Assembly: GCA_028293805.1 (NCBI GenBank)
Contig: JAQGOC010000278.1
Span: 1 to 55,996 of the forward strand
Source: Gammaproteobacteria bacterium
GTDB taxonomy: Bacteria > Pseudomonadota > Gammaproteobacteria > Steroidobacterales > Steroidobacteraceae
Reading direction: 5' to 3'
DNA: 55,996 nt
Positions 24,768-33,705 of the stretch are shown piece after piece. The position numbers and the translations under genes were made by a program. Below the pieces are notes generated by a model. The model was not told the origin of the DNA. It worked only from the letters and a program-made list of their open reading frames with translations, and ran no database searches. The first letter of the stretch is position 1. Every line of letters starts with the position of its first letter.

Positions 24768-26786
24768 ATGCGGCACTACGGTAGGCTCGTTGCACTGTTG
24801 TTGATTGCGGGCTGGGTGACCGTGCCACTTCAAGCGCATGTCACCCGTGTCGAGATCGAGTCGCGCACGGATGTGCTCCATGGCAAGGCCTTCGGCGATG
24901 CCGGCGCGTACGAGCGACTCACCGGCCAGATCTATTTCTCCGTGCGAGTGGATAACCCGCACAACTCCCGCATCGTCGATCTGCGCAATGCCGTCAATCT
25001 GCACAAGGGTGAAGTCGAATTCTCCGCGGATTTCGTGGCTTTTCGACCGAAGGATGCGAGGAGGGGCAACGGCTCGCTGCTGCTGGAGATACCCAACCGC
25101 GGGCGACCCCGCATCGTTTCCCTCGTCGACGGTGGCGACACGGATCTGTCGCGGGACGCCGGCGATGGCTGGTTGCTGCGCAGGGGCTTCACGATCGTAA
25201 GTCTCGGATGGCAGTGGGACGCCGCCGGCCAGGATGATTTGAAACTCTATGCGCCTATCGCGAAGGAAGGTGGCCGAAGAATCGTCGGCCTGCTGCGCGG
25301 GGATCTGATGCTGTCGCATGTATCGGATGAGATACCGCTGGGGCACCTCATTCTCGGCAGCATCGGCGGAAGCGAATATCCGGTCGCCAACCCGGACGAT
25401 CCGCGGAACGTCCTGACAGTTCGGGATTCGCGCGATTCGAGGCGTACCATCATTGCGCGCTCCGCGTGGCAATTCGCGCAGACCGTCAATGGCAAGCTCG
25501 TCGCCAGCGACCGCCACATTCACCTGAACGGCGGCTTTCAGCCCGGAAAAATATATGAATACGTCTATGGGGTCGTCGACCCCGTGATTGCCGGTCTTGG
25601 CTTGGCGGCCGCCCGCGATTTCGCTTCGTATGCCAAGCACGGCCCGGATGCAGTGATCCGTGCCGTGCGCGTCTACGGCGAAGGCATTTCGCAGAACGGC
25701 CGTTTCCTCCGCGACTTTCTCTATGAGGGCTTCAACGCCGACGAAGAGGGAAGAACGGCGCTCGATGGTGTTCTCGCGCATGTCGCGGGAGCGGGGCGTG
25801 GCAGCTTCAACTACCGGTTCGCTCAACCCTCCCGGGACGCACAGCCCACTTCGTCGGTTTTCTTTCCGACCGACGTGTTTCCGTTCACCGATCTTCCCGA
25901 GACCGACGAGCTCACCGGAGAGCGCGGCGGATTGCTCGACCGCGCCGTGGCGGACAAAGTCGTGCCGAAGATCTTCCTCTCAAACACTTCGTACGAGTAT
26001 TGGGGGCGCGCCGCCGCCTTGATCCATGTCGAGGCCGACGGCAGGCAGGATGCACCGCTCTCCTCCAATGTCAGGATCTACCACTTCACCGGGCTGCAGC
26101 ATTTCCCCGGGCCCTTTCCGCCCCGCAAGGGGCAGGGGGATCTGCTCGGGCAGGCGGCCGAATCGGCGCTGCCCATCAAGTTCTTCTGGCGCGCGCTGCT
26201 TGCCAACATGGATGCGTGGGTTCGCAACGACACCCCGCCGCCCCGCAGCAGTTATCCGCGGATCGACGCTGGAACGCTGGTCCCGCTCCGGGATTACGCT
26301 TTTCCGCCGATCCCGGGCGTCAACGGACCCCAGGAGGCCAGCCAGGCCGAGCGCCTCGACTTCGGTCCGGGCTGGCGCAATGGCATTCTCACCCTGCAGC
26401 CGCCCAAAATCGGGAAAGCCTTTCCCATGTTGGTGCCGCAGGTTGACGCCGATGGTAACGAGCGCGACGGTGTTCGGCTTCCGGAGATCACGGTGCCGCT
26501 CGGGACGTACGCCGGATGGAACCTGCGCGATCCCTCAATCGGCGCGCCCGAGCAGCGGGTCGCTTTCGAGGCCTCCTATCTGCCGTTCGCGAGGACAGCG
26601 AGCGAGCGGCGCAAGGCGGAGGATCCCCGTAAGTCCATCGAGGAACGCTATGGCAGCCGGGAAGACTACCTGGATCGTTTCGGACATGCCGTGGATGAGC
26701 TGGTGGCGCAGCGCTGGATTCTCCAGGAAGACCGTGCCGCACTCATGCTGCGCGGCGGACAGGAGTGGGACGAAGCGACGCGATGA
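24768..26786 (+). CDS. Exported alpha/beta hydrolase domain protein (Abhydrolase_10)
   Basis: This 672-residue protein has a signal peptide (about residues 1-23, ending LQA). It matches the large 'alpha/beta hydrolase domain-containing' family: an N-terminal beta domain (THVTRVEIESRT-like opening, GDAGAYERLTGQIYFSV) and a core with VSLGWQWD near residue 145. The fold also has GEGISQNGRFLRDFLYEGFN near 303, where the GxSQxGR element carries the likely nucleophile serine, and a C-terminal region with KSIEERYGSREDYLDRFGHAVDELVAQRWIL. Members are secreted or periplasmic with uncharacterised substrates. A GC hairpin (26787-26803) follows the stop immediately. Confidence 0.88.
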   Translation: MRHYGRLVALLLIAGWVTVPLQAHVTRVEIESRTDVLHGKAFGDAGAYERLTGQIYFSVRVDNPHNSRIVDLRNAVNLHKGEVEFSADFVAFRPKDARRGNGSLLLEIPNRGRPRIVSLVDGGDTDLSRDAGDGWLLRRGFTIVSLGWQWDAAGQDDLKLYAPIAKEGGRRIVGLLRGDLMLSHVSDEIPLGHLILGSIGGSEYPVANPDDPRNVLTVRDSRDSRRTIIARSAWQFAQTVNGKLVASDRHIHLNGGFQPGKIYEYVYGVVDPVIAGLGLAAARDFASYAKHGPDAVIRAVRVYGEGISQNGRFLRDFLYEGFNADEEGRTALDGVLAHVAGAGRGSFNYRFAQPSRDAQPTSSVFFPTDVFPFTDLPETDELTGERGGLLDRAVADKVVPKIFLSNTSYEYWGRAAALIHVEADGRQDAPLSSNVRIYHFTGLQHFPGPFPPRKGQGDLLGQAAESALPIKFFWRALLANMDAWVRNDTPPPRSSYPRIDAGTLVPLRDYAFPPIPGVNGPQEASQAERLDFGPGWRNGILTLQPPKIGKAFPMLVPQVDADGNERDGVRLPEITVPLGTYAGWNLRDPSIGAPEQRVAFEASYLPFARTASERRKAEDPRKSIEERYGSREDYLDRFGHAVDELVAQRWILQEDRAALMLRGGQEWDEATR

Positions 26787-26831
26787 GCCCCGCCTTCTGG
26801 GGCGAGCGTAGCCGGCCATGCCAGTGGCCGG
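26787..26831 (+). terminator. Two adjacent hairpins between the hydrolase and HAD genes
   Basis: GCCCC (26787-26791) pairs with GGGGC (26799-26803) right after the hydrolase stop. CCGGCCA (26812-26818) pairs with TGGCCGG (26825-26831). Together they could terminate the upstream transcript or structure the leader of the HAD gene starting at 26911. There is no T-tract. Confidence 0.35.
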
Positions 26832-26910
26832 GGGTCGCACTGCGCTGGCATTCGGATTCGCGCGTTGTAAGCTGTCTCTCACCGCAATGGGTGGAGCAGG
26901 TGAGGGCGCC

Positions 26911-27600
26911 ATGTCGGCCGAAGATCGCAGCACCGTCTTTCTGTTCGACGTGGACAATACGCTGCTCGACAACGATGGGGTGCAGGCGGATCTGGGCGAG
27001 CATCTCGAGCGTGAGTTCGGCCGTGCCAAGCGCGACCGGTATTGGGCAATTTTCGAAGAGCTCCGCGCGCAGCTCGGCTACGCCGATTATCTGGGTGCAT
27101 TGCAACGTTACCGTCTCGAGAATCTCGACGATCCGCAACTGCTGCTCATGTCCTCGTTTCTGGTGGATTATCCGTTTACGAGCCGAGTGTACCCGGGCGC
27201 TTTCGGGGCGTTGGAGCACTGCCGCCGTTGGGGCGAAACAATCATCCTCTCCGATGGCGACGTGGTGTTCCAGCCTCGGAAGATCCAGCGTTCGGGCCTA
27301 TGGGACGCGGTCGAAGGCCGGGTGCTGATCTACCTCCATAAGGAGAAGATGCTCGAGTCCGTCGAGCGCCGTTTTCCGGCCCGGCGCTACGTGATGGTGG
27401 ATGACAAGCTGCGCATCCTGGCGGCGATGAAGAGCTCCTGGGGCAGCAAGCTTACGACCGTGTTTCCGCGTCAGGGGCACTACGCGCTCGATCCCGCAGA
27501 GGTCGCGAAATATCCGCGGGCGGATGTCACGGTCGAACGTATCGACGAGCTCGCCTCTTACGATTTCTCCACATTACTTGGGATCGAAGCCAGCGTCTGA
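26911..27600 (+). CDS. HAD family hydrolase
   Basis: This 229-residue cytoplasmic phosphatase-like protein shows HAD motif I FLFDVDNTLLDND (nucleophile Asp near residue 13), motif II-like IILSDGDVVFQ near 112, the motif III lysine in the LHKEKML region, and motif IV RYVMVDDKLRIL near 162. The start ATG 26911 (MSAEDRST) has GAGGG upstream. The frame is open to 26818, but that part overlaps a hairpin and lacks HAD homology. The substrate is unknown. An MFS gene follows after 58 bp. Confidence 0.87.
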   Translation: MSAEDRSTVFLFDVDNTLLDNDGVQADLGEHLEREFGRAKRDRYWAIFEELRAQLGYADYLGALQRYRLENLDDPQLLLMSSFLVDYPFTSRVYPGAFGALEHCRRWGETIILSDGDVVFQPRKIQRSGLWDAVEGRVLIYLHKEKMLESVERRFPARRYVMVDDKLRILAAMKSSWGSKLTTVFPRQGHYALDPAEVAKYPRADVTVERIDELASYDFSTLLGIEASV

Positions 27601-27658
27601 TGCTCCGCCAGGCCCAGCCTGTAGCCGCCATCGGGATCAACAGCTACGCTACCCAGCT

Positions 27659-28999
27659 ATGGCTGACGCTGATCTTTACTCTGCTCCCGTGTGCTCGTCT
27701 GTGATTGCCGCCGAGCGCGCGGTGAATTCGCCCGGCCAGGTGTTGTTCGCCAGCCTGATCGGGACCACGATCGAGTTCTTCGATTTCTATATTTACGCGA
27801 CCGCCGCCGTACTGGTCTTTCCGAAGCTGTTCTTTCCGGCCGCCGATCCGGCCTCCGCCCGGCTGCAATCGCTGGCGACCTTCGCGCTCGCGTTCTTCGC
27901 ACGTCCGGTGGGCTCGGCGGTGTTCGGACATTTCGGCGATCGGATCGGACGCAAGGCAACTCTCGTTGCGGCGCTGTTGACCATGGGCCTCTCGACGGTG
28001 GCGGTCGGACTTCTGCCAACCTATGCCTCCATCGGCGTGCTCGCACCTTTGCTGCTGGCGCTGTTTCGGCTCGGGCAGGGTCTCGGACTCGGAGGCGAGT
28101 GGGGCGGAGCCGTGCTGCTGGCCACCGAAAACGCGCCTCCGGGAAAAGAGGCCCTCTATGGAATGTTTCCGCAGCTCGGAGCGCCCATCGGTTTCCTCTG
28201 CTCGTCCGGCACGTTCCTGCTGCTGACGACCTGCCTGACGGATACGCAGCTATTTGCCTGGGGCTGGCGCATTCCGTTCCTGGCCAGCGCGCTGCTCGTG
28301 TTCGTCGGCTTGTACGTGCGTCTGCGGCTGACTGAAACGCCGGCCTTCCGGCACGCGCTCGAAAACAACGAACGCGTCCGGCTGCCGCTGCTGACAGTGA
28401 TCGTCGAGTACCCGCGCACGTTGCTTCTGGGCACCTTCGCGGCGACCGCGACCTTCGTCTTGTTTTACCTCATGACCGTGTTTTCCCTGAGCTGGGCCAC
28501 GTCGGCACTGGGGTTCACGCGCACGCAGTTTCTCATCCTGCAGATGATCGGGGTGCTGTTCTTCGCGGCCACGATTCCCCTCTCGGCGCTCATTGCGGAC
28601 CGGAAAGGGCGCCGGGGCATGCTGATCGCCGCGACAGTGGGCATCATTGCCTTCGGTCTCATTCTCGCGCCCCTGCTGGGCTCGGGCACGACGCTTGGCG
28701 CACTCGCGTTCCTGTGTCTGGGGCTTGCCTTGATGGGACTCACCTACGGCCCTTTGGGGACGGCCCTGGCGGAGCTGTTCGCGACGCCGGTACGCTATAC
28801 GGGCGCGTCATTGACCTTCAACCTGGCGGGCATCGTGGGCGCGTCGCTTGCCCCCTATGTGGCCACGAGGCTGGCCTTGAACTACGGGCTCGCCTATGTC
28901 GGCTATTATCTCGCCGCGGCTGGACTGCTGACCCTGATCGCTCTGCTGTTGATCAGGCCGCGCCGCTGCGCGGCCCCGTCAGGGGTTCTGCAACCCTGA
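27659..28999 (+). CDS. MFS transporter, metabolite:H+ symporter (MHS) type
   Basis: This 446-residue, 12-helix transporter belongs to the MHS branch of the MFS (ProP/ShiA/KgtP-like). Signature segments are SLIGTTIEFFDFYIYATAA near residue 31, FARPVGSAVFGHFGDRIGRK near 80, LGQGLGLGGEWGGAVLLATE near 140 and LSALIADRKGRRGML near 308. The substrate is probably an organic acid, betaine or shikimate-type solute. The start ATG 27659 (MADADLY) begins just before the conserved N-terminus. The stop lies inside a strong hairpin. Confidence 0.92.
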   Translation: MADADLYSAPVCSSVIAAERAVNSPGQVLFASLIGTTIEFFDFYIYATAAVLVFPKLFFPAADPASARLQSLATFALAFFARPVGSAVFGHFGDRIGRKATLVAALLTMGLSTVAVGLLPTYASIGVLAPLLLALFRLGQGLGLGGEWGGAVLLATENAPPGKEALYGMFPQLGAPIGFLCSSGTFLLLTTCLTDTQLFAWGWRIPFLASALLVFVGLYVRLRLTETPAFRHALENNERVRLPLLTVIVEYPRTLLLGTFAATATFVLFYLMTVFSLSWATSALGFTRTQFLILQMIGVLFFAATIPLSALIADRKGRRGMLIAATVGIIAFGLILAPLLGSGTTLGALAFLCLGLALMGLTYGPLGTALAELFATPVRYTGASLTFNLAGIVGASLAPYVATRLALNYGLAYVGYYLAAAGLLTLIALLLIRPRRCAAPSGVLQP

Positions 29000-29005
29000 C
29001 GGGCC
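28972..29005 (+). terminator. Strong hairpin at the end of the MFS gene
   Basis: GTCAGGG (28978-28984) pairs perfectly with CCCTGAC (28994-29000), extended by GGCCC/GGGCC with one bulged C, around a 9-nt loop. It ends near GTTCGTTTCCC, a weak T-rich tail. It separates the convergent MFS and pirin genes and overlaps the MFS stop codon. Confidence 0.65.
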
Positions 29006-29035
29006 GTTCGTTTCCCACTCGTACTCGACGAGCCG

Positions 29036-29743
29036 TTAGCGCCCGCCCGGCAGATCGAATACGATCACTTCGGCATCGTGACCTTCCTTCAATGTCACGG
29101 TCGTCGTGTCGCTCAACTTCAACGCATCTCCCGTCCCCAGCGAGGCGTCATTCACTCTGACGGTGCCGCGCGCCACATGCACGTAGATGCGGCGGCCGGG
29201 TTCCACTTCCAATTCTGCCTGCTCCGAGTCGCTGAACAATCCCGCATACACGCGCGCATCCTGGTGGATCAGCACGGAACCTTCCGCGCGATCCGGCGAT
29301 GCAATCAGGCGCAGGCGGCCGCGCTTTTCCTCCGGGCTGAAGCGCTTTTCTTCATAACTCGGCTCGATCCGCTGCGCATCCGGCTGGATCCAGATCTGCA
29401 GGAAGTGCACAGGGTTGCTCGGGGAGGGGTTGAACTCGCTGTGCTGGACTCCTCTGCCCGCACTCATCCGCTGCACATCGCCCGGACGAATGGTCGAGCC
29501 ATTGCCCATGGAGTCCTTGTGAGCGAGCTCGCCCGAGAGCACGTAGCTGATGATCTCCATGTCGCGGTGGCTGTGGGTGCCGAAGCCCTGGCCCGGCGCC
29601 ACACGGTCCTCGTTGATGACGCGCAGGGGCCCGAATTCGACGTGTTCCGGATCGAAATAATCGGCGAAGGAGAAGCTGTGAAATGACTTGAGCCAGCCAT
29701 GGTCGGCATAGCCCCGTTCGGTGCTGCGGCGGACTTCGTTCAT
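29036..29743 (-). CDS. Pirin family protein (YhhW-like quercetin dioxygenase type)
   Basis: This 235-residue bicupin has an N-terminal cupin with the metal ligands in FGTHSHRDMEIISYVLSGEL (two His) and GVQHSEFNP (His and Glu), as in E. coli YhhW. MSAGRGVQHSEFNPS near residue 91 is highly conserved. The C-terminal cupin is shorter. YhhW-type pirins show quercetinase activity in vitro; the cellular role is unclear. ATG 29743 has a perfect AGGAGG 5 nt upstream. It is divergent from a LysR regulator 82 bp away, which is its likely controller. Confidence 0.93.
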   Translation of the reverse strand: MNEVRRSTERGYADHGWLKSFHSFSFADYFDPEHVEFGPLRVINEDRVAPGQGFGTHSHRDMEIISYVLSGELAHKDSMGNGSTIRPGDVQRMSAGRGVQHSEFNPSPSNPVHFLQIWIQPDAQRIEPSYEEKRFSPEEKRGRLRLIASPDRAEGSVLIHQDARVYAGLFSDSEQAELEVEPGRRIYVHVARGTVRVNDASLGTGDALKLSDTTTVTLKEGHDAEVIVFDLPGGR

Positions 29744-29774
29744 GGGAACCTCCTGATGGAGGTGCACAATAGGC

Positions 29775-29790
29775 TCGAATAATCGAATAA
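29775..29790. promoter_or_regulatory. TCGAATAA direct repeat in the pirin/LysR promoter region
   Basis: Two adjacent copies of TCGAATAA lie between the divergent pirin and LysR genes. TCGA ends also give partial dyad symmetry (TCGA-ATAA-TCGA). It is a candidate LysR binding site from position only. Confidence 0.35.
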
Positions 29791-29825
29791 AAAAGCGCAA
29801 GATTTGCGGGATACCTATCTAAGAA

Positions 29826-30740
29826 GTGAATAGATCCATGCCGCTGGCTAAGACTTCTCTCGAGCAGTGGGCCGTCCTGGCAGCCGTGGTCGATCAGGGC
29901 GGCTACGCGCAGGCGGCGGCCGCATTGCACCGAAGCCAGTCGGCCGTGAGTTACGCCGTCGGGCGCTTGCAGGAAGAGCTGGACCTGCCGCTGCTCGAGA
30001 TCGAAGGCCGCAAGGCCGTACTCACAGCCCATGGCCACGCCCTGCTCGAGCGGGCGCGGGGCGTTCTGAGGGACATGGACACCCTGGAGCTCCTCGCCCG
30101 CAGTCTCAAGCAAGGCTGGGAGCCGCAGCTTACGCTGGTGGTGGACGCCGCTTTTCCGCGAGAGCATCTATTGCGGATCGTGGCGGAGCTACAGCAGCTG
30201 TGTCCCAACACTCAGATGCAACTCTCCGATGCCGTTCTCTCGGGCGCCGAAGAGGCCATTGCCGACGGCCGTGCCGATGTTGTGGTCACCGCTCATGTAC
30301 CTGCGGGGAATTTCGGCGAGTTTCTGCTTGACGTGATGTTTGTTGCCGCCGCGTGCCCTGGGCATCCCCTGTTCGCGCTCGACCGCGCGCTCACTTTCGA
30401 GGATCTTTCGCGTCACGTGCAAGTGGTCGTGCGCGACTCCGGGATCAAACATCCCCGCGACGAGGGTTGGCTCGGCGCGGAACGGCGCTGCACGGTGAGC
30501 AGCATGGAGGCATCGCTCGCGACGGTGAAGGCGGGACTCGCGTATGCTTGGCTGCCCCAGCATGTTGTTGCCGAATCGCTGCAGAGTGGCGCGCTCAAGA
30601 CCCTGCCGCTCGTAACCGGTAAGACGCGCAGGGTGCCGCTATACCTCGTGCTCGTTCGTCCCGAGGTTGCCGGCCCCGCCGCACGAGCCGCCGTGGAATG
30701 CTTTCAGAGACATGTTCCGGGTGCGGCGCGCGGAGCTTGA
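29826..30740 (+). CDS. LysR family transcriptional regulator
   Basis: This protein of about 304 residues (or 300 from ATG 29838) has the LysR N-terminal winged helix: LEQWAVLAAVVDQGGYAQAAAALHRSQSAVSYAVGRLQEEL with recognition helix SQSAVSYAVGRLQ. A linker helix and a periplasmic-binding-like effector domain follow (LTLVVDAAFPREHLLRIVAEL...). Divergence from the pirin gene suggests it controls that gene and itself. The effector is unknown. The gene converges on the threonine dehydratase gene with 61 bp between ends. Confidence 0.93.
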   Translation: MNRSMPLAKTSLEQWAVLAAVVDQGGYAQAAAALHRSQSAVSYAVGRLQEELDLPLLEIEGRKAVLTAHGHALLERARGVLRDMDTLELLARSLKQGWEPQLTLVVDAAFPREHLLRIVAELQQLCPNTQMQLSDAVLSGAEEAIADGRADVVVTAHVPAGNFGEFLLDVMFVAAACPGHPLFALDRALTFEDLSRHVQVVVRDSGIKHPRDEGWLGAERRCTVSSMEASLATVKAGLAYAWLPQHVVAESLQSGALKTLPLVTGKTRRVPLYLVLVRPEVAGPAARAAVECFQRHVPGAARGA

Positions 30741-30801
30741 ATGCAACGGTGAAGGCTCACTGAGGCCCAGCAACCGAGGGGCGGGCGCGACGCGGTTCTG
30801 C

Positions 30802-31788
30802 CTAAGGTGAAGAGGGCGCCGCGTCCGTGAGCGGTCCGACGGCCTGCAGGAACTTCTCCAGTGCGATGTTGCGGCCACACAGAACCGCGGCGACTTTGCG
30901 CTTGCGCCAGGCGGCAGCGGTCTTGAGCAGGCCCGCAACGGCAACACCGGCCGCACCCTCGACGATCCAACGGTCCGCCTGCGCAATCATGCGCATGGCG
31001 TTGGCGATCTCGGCCTCGGTCACCAGAATCGTCGTGTCGATCACGTCGCGGCAGATTGGGAACGTCACGGAGCCCAGCTCGACCGCGCCGGCAGTGGCGT
31101 CCGACAGAGTGGGATATTCCACCGTGTCCACGATCGCTCCCGCCTGGAGCGCATTGAGCATGCAAGGCGAGTTGTCCGGCCATACTCCGATCACGCGGGT
31201 ACGGGGGCTGAGATTCTTCAGCGCCGTGCCGATTCCACTGATCAAACCGCCGCCGCCGACCGAAACAAACACCGCGTCGAGGTCCGGCGCCTGCCGGGCC
31301 AGCTCGACTCCGATCGTGCCCTGGCCCGCTACGACGTCGAGATCGTTATAGGGAGAGATGTACGTTTTGCCCTGTAGCCCGGCTTGTCGCCGGGCTTCCA
31401 ATTCGGCCGCGATCGGCGGGCCGTCGACGCTGACCACGTCGGCGCCAAACGCTCGGATCGCCGCGATTTTCTGGGGGGTCGTGGACGCCCCGACGTAGAC
31501 GGTTACCGCGACACCCGCGAGTGCTCCCGCCCGCGCCGTGCCTTGGCCATGATTGCCGGTAGAGGCGGTGGTCACACCGTTACGGCGCGCCGCCTCTCCA
31601 AGCACCCGGATTTTATTCGCCGCACCGCGGACTTTGAACGAGCCGGTCGGTTGCAGATGCTCGCACTTGAGCAGCACCTCGCAGCCGAGTGCGGCCGACA
31701 GCGCCGGACTCGGATCGAGCGGCGTCACCTGCACCTGCGGACGGATGCCAACATCAGCCTCCAACACCCGGTCGAAAAGCGTTGCCAT
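30802..31788 (-). CDS. Threonine/serine dehydratase (fold-type II PLP enzyme)
   Basis: This 328-residue PLP enzyme resembles catabolic threonine ammonia-lyase and serine dehydratase/racemase. The PLP lysine is in LQPTGSFKVRGAANK near residue 51. The Asn loop is TASTGNHGQGTARAG near 78, and the phosphate-binding glycine loop is FVSVGGGGLISGIG near 178. No C-terminal ACT-like regulatory domain is present, so it is not a full-length IlvA. It starts 8 bp after the stop of the ParA-like gene. Its AGGAG ribosome-binding site overlaps that stop, so the two are translated together. Confidence 0.9.
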   Translation of the reverse strand: MATLFDRVLEADVGIRPQVQVTPLDPSPALSAALGCEVLLKCEHLQPTGSFKVRGAANKIRVLGEAARRNGVTTASTGNHGQGTARAGALAGVAVTVYVGASTTPQKIAAIRAFGADVVSVDGPPIAAELEARRQAGLQGKTYISPYNDLDVVAGQGTIGVELARQAPDLDAVFVSVGGGGLISGIGTALKNLSPRTRVIGVWPDNSPCMLNALQAGAIVDTVEYPTLSDATAGAVELGSVTFPICRDVIDTTILVTEAEIANAMRMIAQADRWIVEGAAGVAVAGLLKTAAAWRKRKVAAVLCGRNIALEKFLQAVGPLTDAAPSSP

Positions 31789-31796
31789 GGCGTCTC

Positions 31797-32492
31797 CTAA
31801 GGATTGACCCGGCCGATCTCGTCATAGGCATTCTTCAACCACGTCTTGACCCGTTGCCGCTCCAGGATTCCCAGGTGCGCGCCGCCGTGGTCCGCGCTCT
31901 GAGTGGAGGCCCAGAAGCTGCTGCTGTGAGCATCGATTTTTGTCATGGCGGCCTCCTGCAAGCGCTTGATGACGACACTGCCGGCGTTCAGGGCCTGCGC
32001 CCTCTCGAGCTGGCCGGAGCCTTTGAGAAAGCCGAAATCCTCGCCGCGTATTTGTTTCTGGACCAAAACGTAGCTCAGGCGCTGTTCGTACCGGTCGAGC
32101 AACCCCTTCAACAGGTCGACCGAATCCCTGCCCGCATCCATGACATGCCAGTAGCGAATGTGCAGTCCGAGTTCGGGCGCCAGCGCCAGCAGTTGGGACT
32201 CGTCCATCCAGTTGGTGAGCGGCTGTTGCGTCTGGGCAGCCAAATCGACGAGCACCCGCCGCTCCGGGTTCTGCGTCGCGGCCTCGACGATGGCATCCAG
32301 GCTCTCATAGCGGTCGATGACGACAGGGGAGGCGTAGCCGGCGTAAAAGCGCAGGAGCGCGCCGTGCGACCGGTCGGAGTCGAATCCCAGAAACGCAATC
32401 GATTGATCGATGAAGTACTGTGCCAGCAGCCGCGCGACGAGCGATTTGCCGACTCCGCCTTTCTCGCCGCCGATGAGATGAATATTCGCCAT
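31797..32492 (-). CDS. ParA/Mrp-like P-loop ATPase
   Basis: This 231-residue protein starts MANIHLIGGEKGGVGKSLVA, with the deviant Walker A motif KGGVGKS (residues 11-17) of the ParA/MinD/ArsA group. A switch-I-like FLGFDSDRSHGALL follows near 38, and a Walker B-like VLVDLAAQT near 83. It is shorter than chromosomal ParA and no parB neighbours it. ATG 32492 has GGGGAG just upstream; the longer frame to 32804 overlaps a divergent gene and is not homologous. It is the first gene of a two-gene unit with threonine dehydratase, an unexplained pairing. Its partner and function are unknown. Confidence 0.85.
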   Translation of the reverse strand: MANIHLIGGEKGGVGKSLVARLLAQYFIDQSIAFLGFDSDRSHGALLRFYAGYASPVVIDRYESLDAIVEAATQNPERRVLVDLAAQTQQPLTNWMDESQLLALAPELGLHIRYWHVMDAGRDSVDLLKGLLDRYEQRLSYVLVQKQIRGEDFGFLKGSGQLERAQALNAGSVVIKRLQEAAMTKIDAHSSSFWASTQSADHGGAHLGILERQRVKTWLKNAYDEIGRVNP

Positions 32493-32567
32493 GAGCTCCC
32501 CGCCGCCGCTTGTGATTTTGCCGCAAACTAGCATATATGCGCGGGTGAACGGACCGGAGGCACTCCC

Positions 32568-32819
32568 ATGACCGACCCGCATCTGAAAGAGATTCGCGAC
32601 GTCACGCCCCACTCGAACGGGTGCGAGGATTGCCTGCGAATCGGCGCGCAATGGGTGCATTTGCGGCTGTGCCTGACCTGCGGTCACGTGGGCTGCTGCG
32701 ACTCCTCGCCGAACCGGCATGCCACCGCGCATTTTCACCGCTCCCGCCATCCGATCATCCAATCCTTGGAGCCGGGCGAGGAGTGGCGTTGGTGCTACGT
32801 TCACGAGACCGTGGTCTGA
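32568..32819 (+). CDS. UBP-type zinc finger protein
   Basis: This 83-residue protein is essentially one ZnF-UBP domain. The cysteine/histidine ligands are in GCEDCLRIGAQWVHLRLCL, TCGHVGCCDSS and HATAHFHRSRHP, followed by GEEWRWCYVHE. Bacterial stand-alone versions are common but uncharacterised; in eukaryotes the domain binds ubiquitin tails. It is divergent from the ParA-like gene, 75 bp away, and followed by the Crp/Fnr gene. Confidence 0.92.
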   Translation: MTDPHLKEIRDVTPHSNGCEDCLRIGAQWVHLRLCLTCGHVGCCDSSPNRHATAHFHRSRHPIIQSLEPGEEWRWCYVHETVV

Positions 32820-32956
32820 AGCGGGGCGACGCGCTGCTGTCCGCGGGCGTTCGAGCCCTGGCGTGGCCCCTTGAGGGCTTCGCCATACGGCGCAGGCCAG
32901 AATGGTCTAGACTCCCGTCGCTCTCGCCGCTTCCGGTGGCCACAGGGTTACTCTCG

Positions 32957-33685
32957 ATGCCCGGGCCCTTGCCCTCTCATCTCCCAGAGCAGAATTACCT
33001 GCTCGCAGCGCTTCCGCCCGAGGCGCGCGTCCGCCTTTTCCCCCATCTCGAGCTCGTCCCGATGCCGCTCGGCGGTGTGCTGTACGAATCGGGGATTCGG
33101 CTACGACACGTCTATTTTCCCACGACGTGCATCGTTTCCCTGCTGTACGTCATGGAGGATGGGGCTGCGGCCGAAATCGCGGTGGTGGGCAACGAGGGCA
33201 TCATCGGCGTCGCCTTGTTCATGGGCGGGGAGACGACGACCAGCCGGGCGCTCACTCAGAGCGCGGGCCACGCCTTCCGCCTGAAGGGGCAGCTCTTGAA
33301 AGATGAATTCAATCGCTCCGGCGCGCTTCAGCATCTCCTGCTGCGCTATACCCAAGCCCTGCTGACCCAGATGTCGCAGACGGCGGTTTGCAACCGGCAC
33401 CACTCCGTGGACCAGCAGTTGTGCCGCTGGCTGCTGCTGAGTCTGGATCGTCTATCGACGAACAAGCTGGTCATGACGCAGGAGCTGATTGCCAACATGC
33501 TGGGCGTCAGGCGGGAAGGCGTCACCACCGCTGCGGGAGCATTGCAGAGCGTGGGTTTGATCCGCTACAGCCGGGGCCGGATCACCGTGCTCGATCGTCC
33601 GGGATTGGAGAGGCGCGCCTGCGAGTGCTACGCAGTGGTGAAGACTGAATTCGACCGCTTGCTGCCCGAGGTCCTCGCCACCTGA
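32957..33685 (+). CDS. Crp/Fnr family transcriptional regulator
   Basis: From ATG 32957 the protein has 242 residues. It has an N-terminal cyclic-nucleotide-binding-like beta-roll (FPHLELVPMPLGGVLYESG, YFPTTCIVSLLYVMEDG, VVGNEGIIGVALFMGG), a long dimer helix, and a C-terminal Crp-type winged helix with MTQELIANMLGVRREGVTTAAGALQSVGLIRYSRGRI. There are no Fnr-type cysteine clusters, so oxygen sensing by Fe-S is unlikely. The frame is open upstream through the zinc-finger gene, but homology starts here. The target genes are unknown. It converges with the cyclic glucan synthase gene (20 bp between ends). Confidence 0.9.
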   Translation: MPGPLPSHLPEQNYLLAALPPEARVRLFPHLELVPMPLGGVLYESGIRLRHVYFPTTCIVSLLYVMEDGAAAEIAVVGNEGIIGVALFMGGETTTSRALTQSAGHAFRLKGQLLKDEFNRSGALQHLLLRYTQALLTQMSQTAVCNRHHSVDQQLCRWLLLSLDRLSTNKLVMTQELIANMLGVRREGVTTAAGALQSVGLIRYSRGRITVLDRPGLERRACECYAVVKTEFDRLLPEVLAT

Positions 33686-33705
33686 TGCGGCAGCAGGTGG
33701 GACCC

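Noticed and set aside
32621..32956. Upstream extension of the Crp/Fnr frame
   Set aside because: It overlaps the zinc-finger gene out of frame and lacks Crp features.
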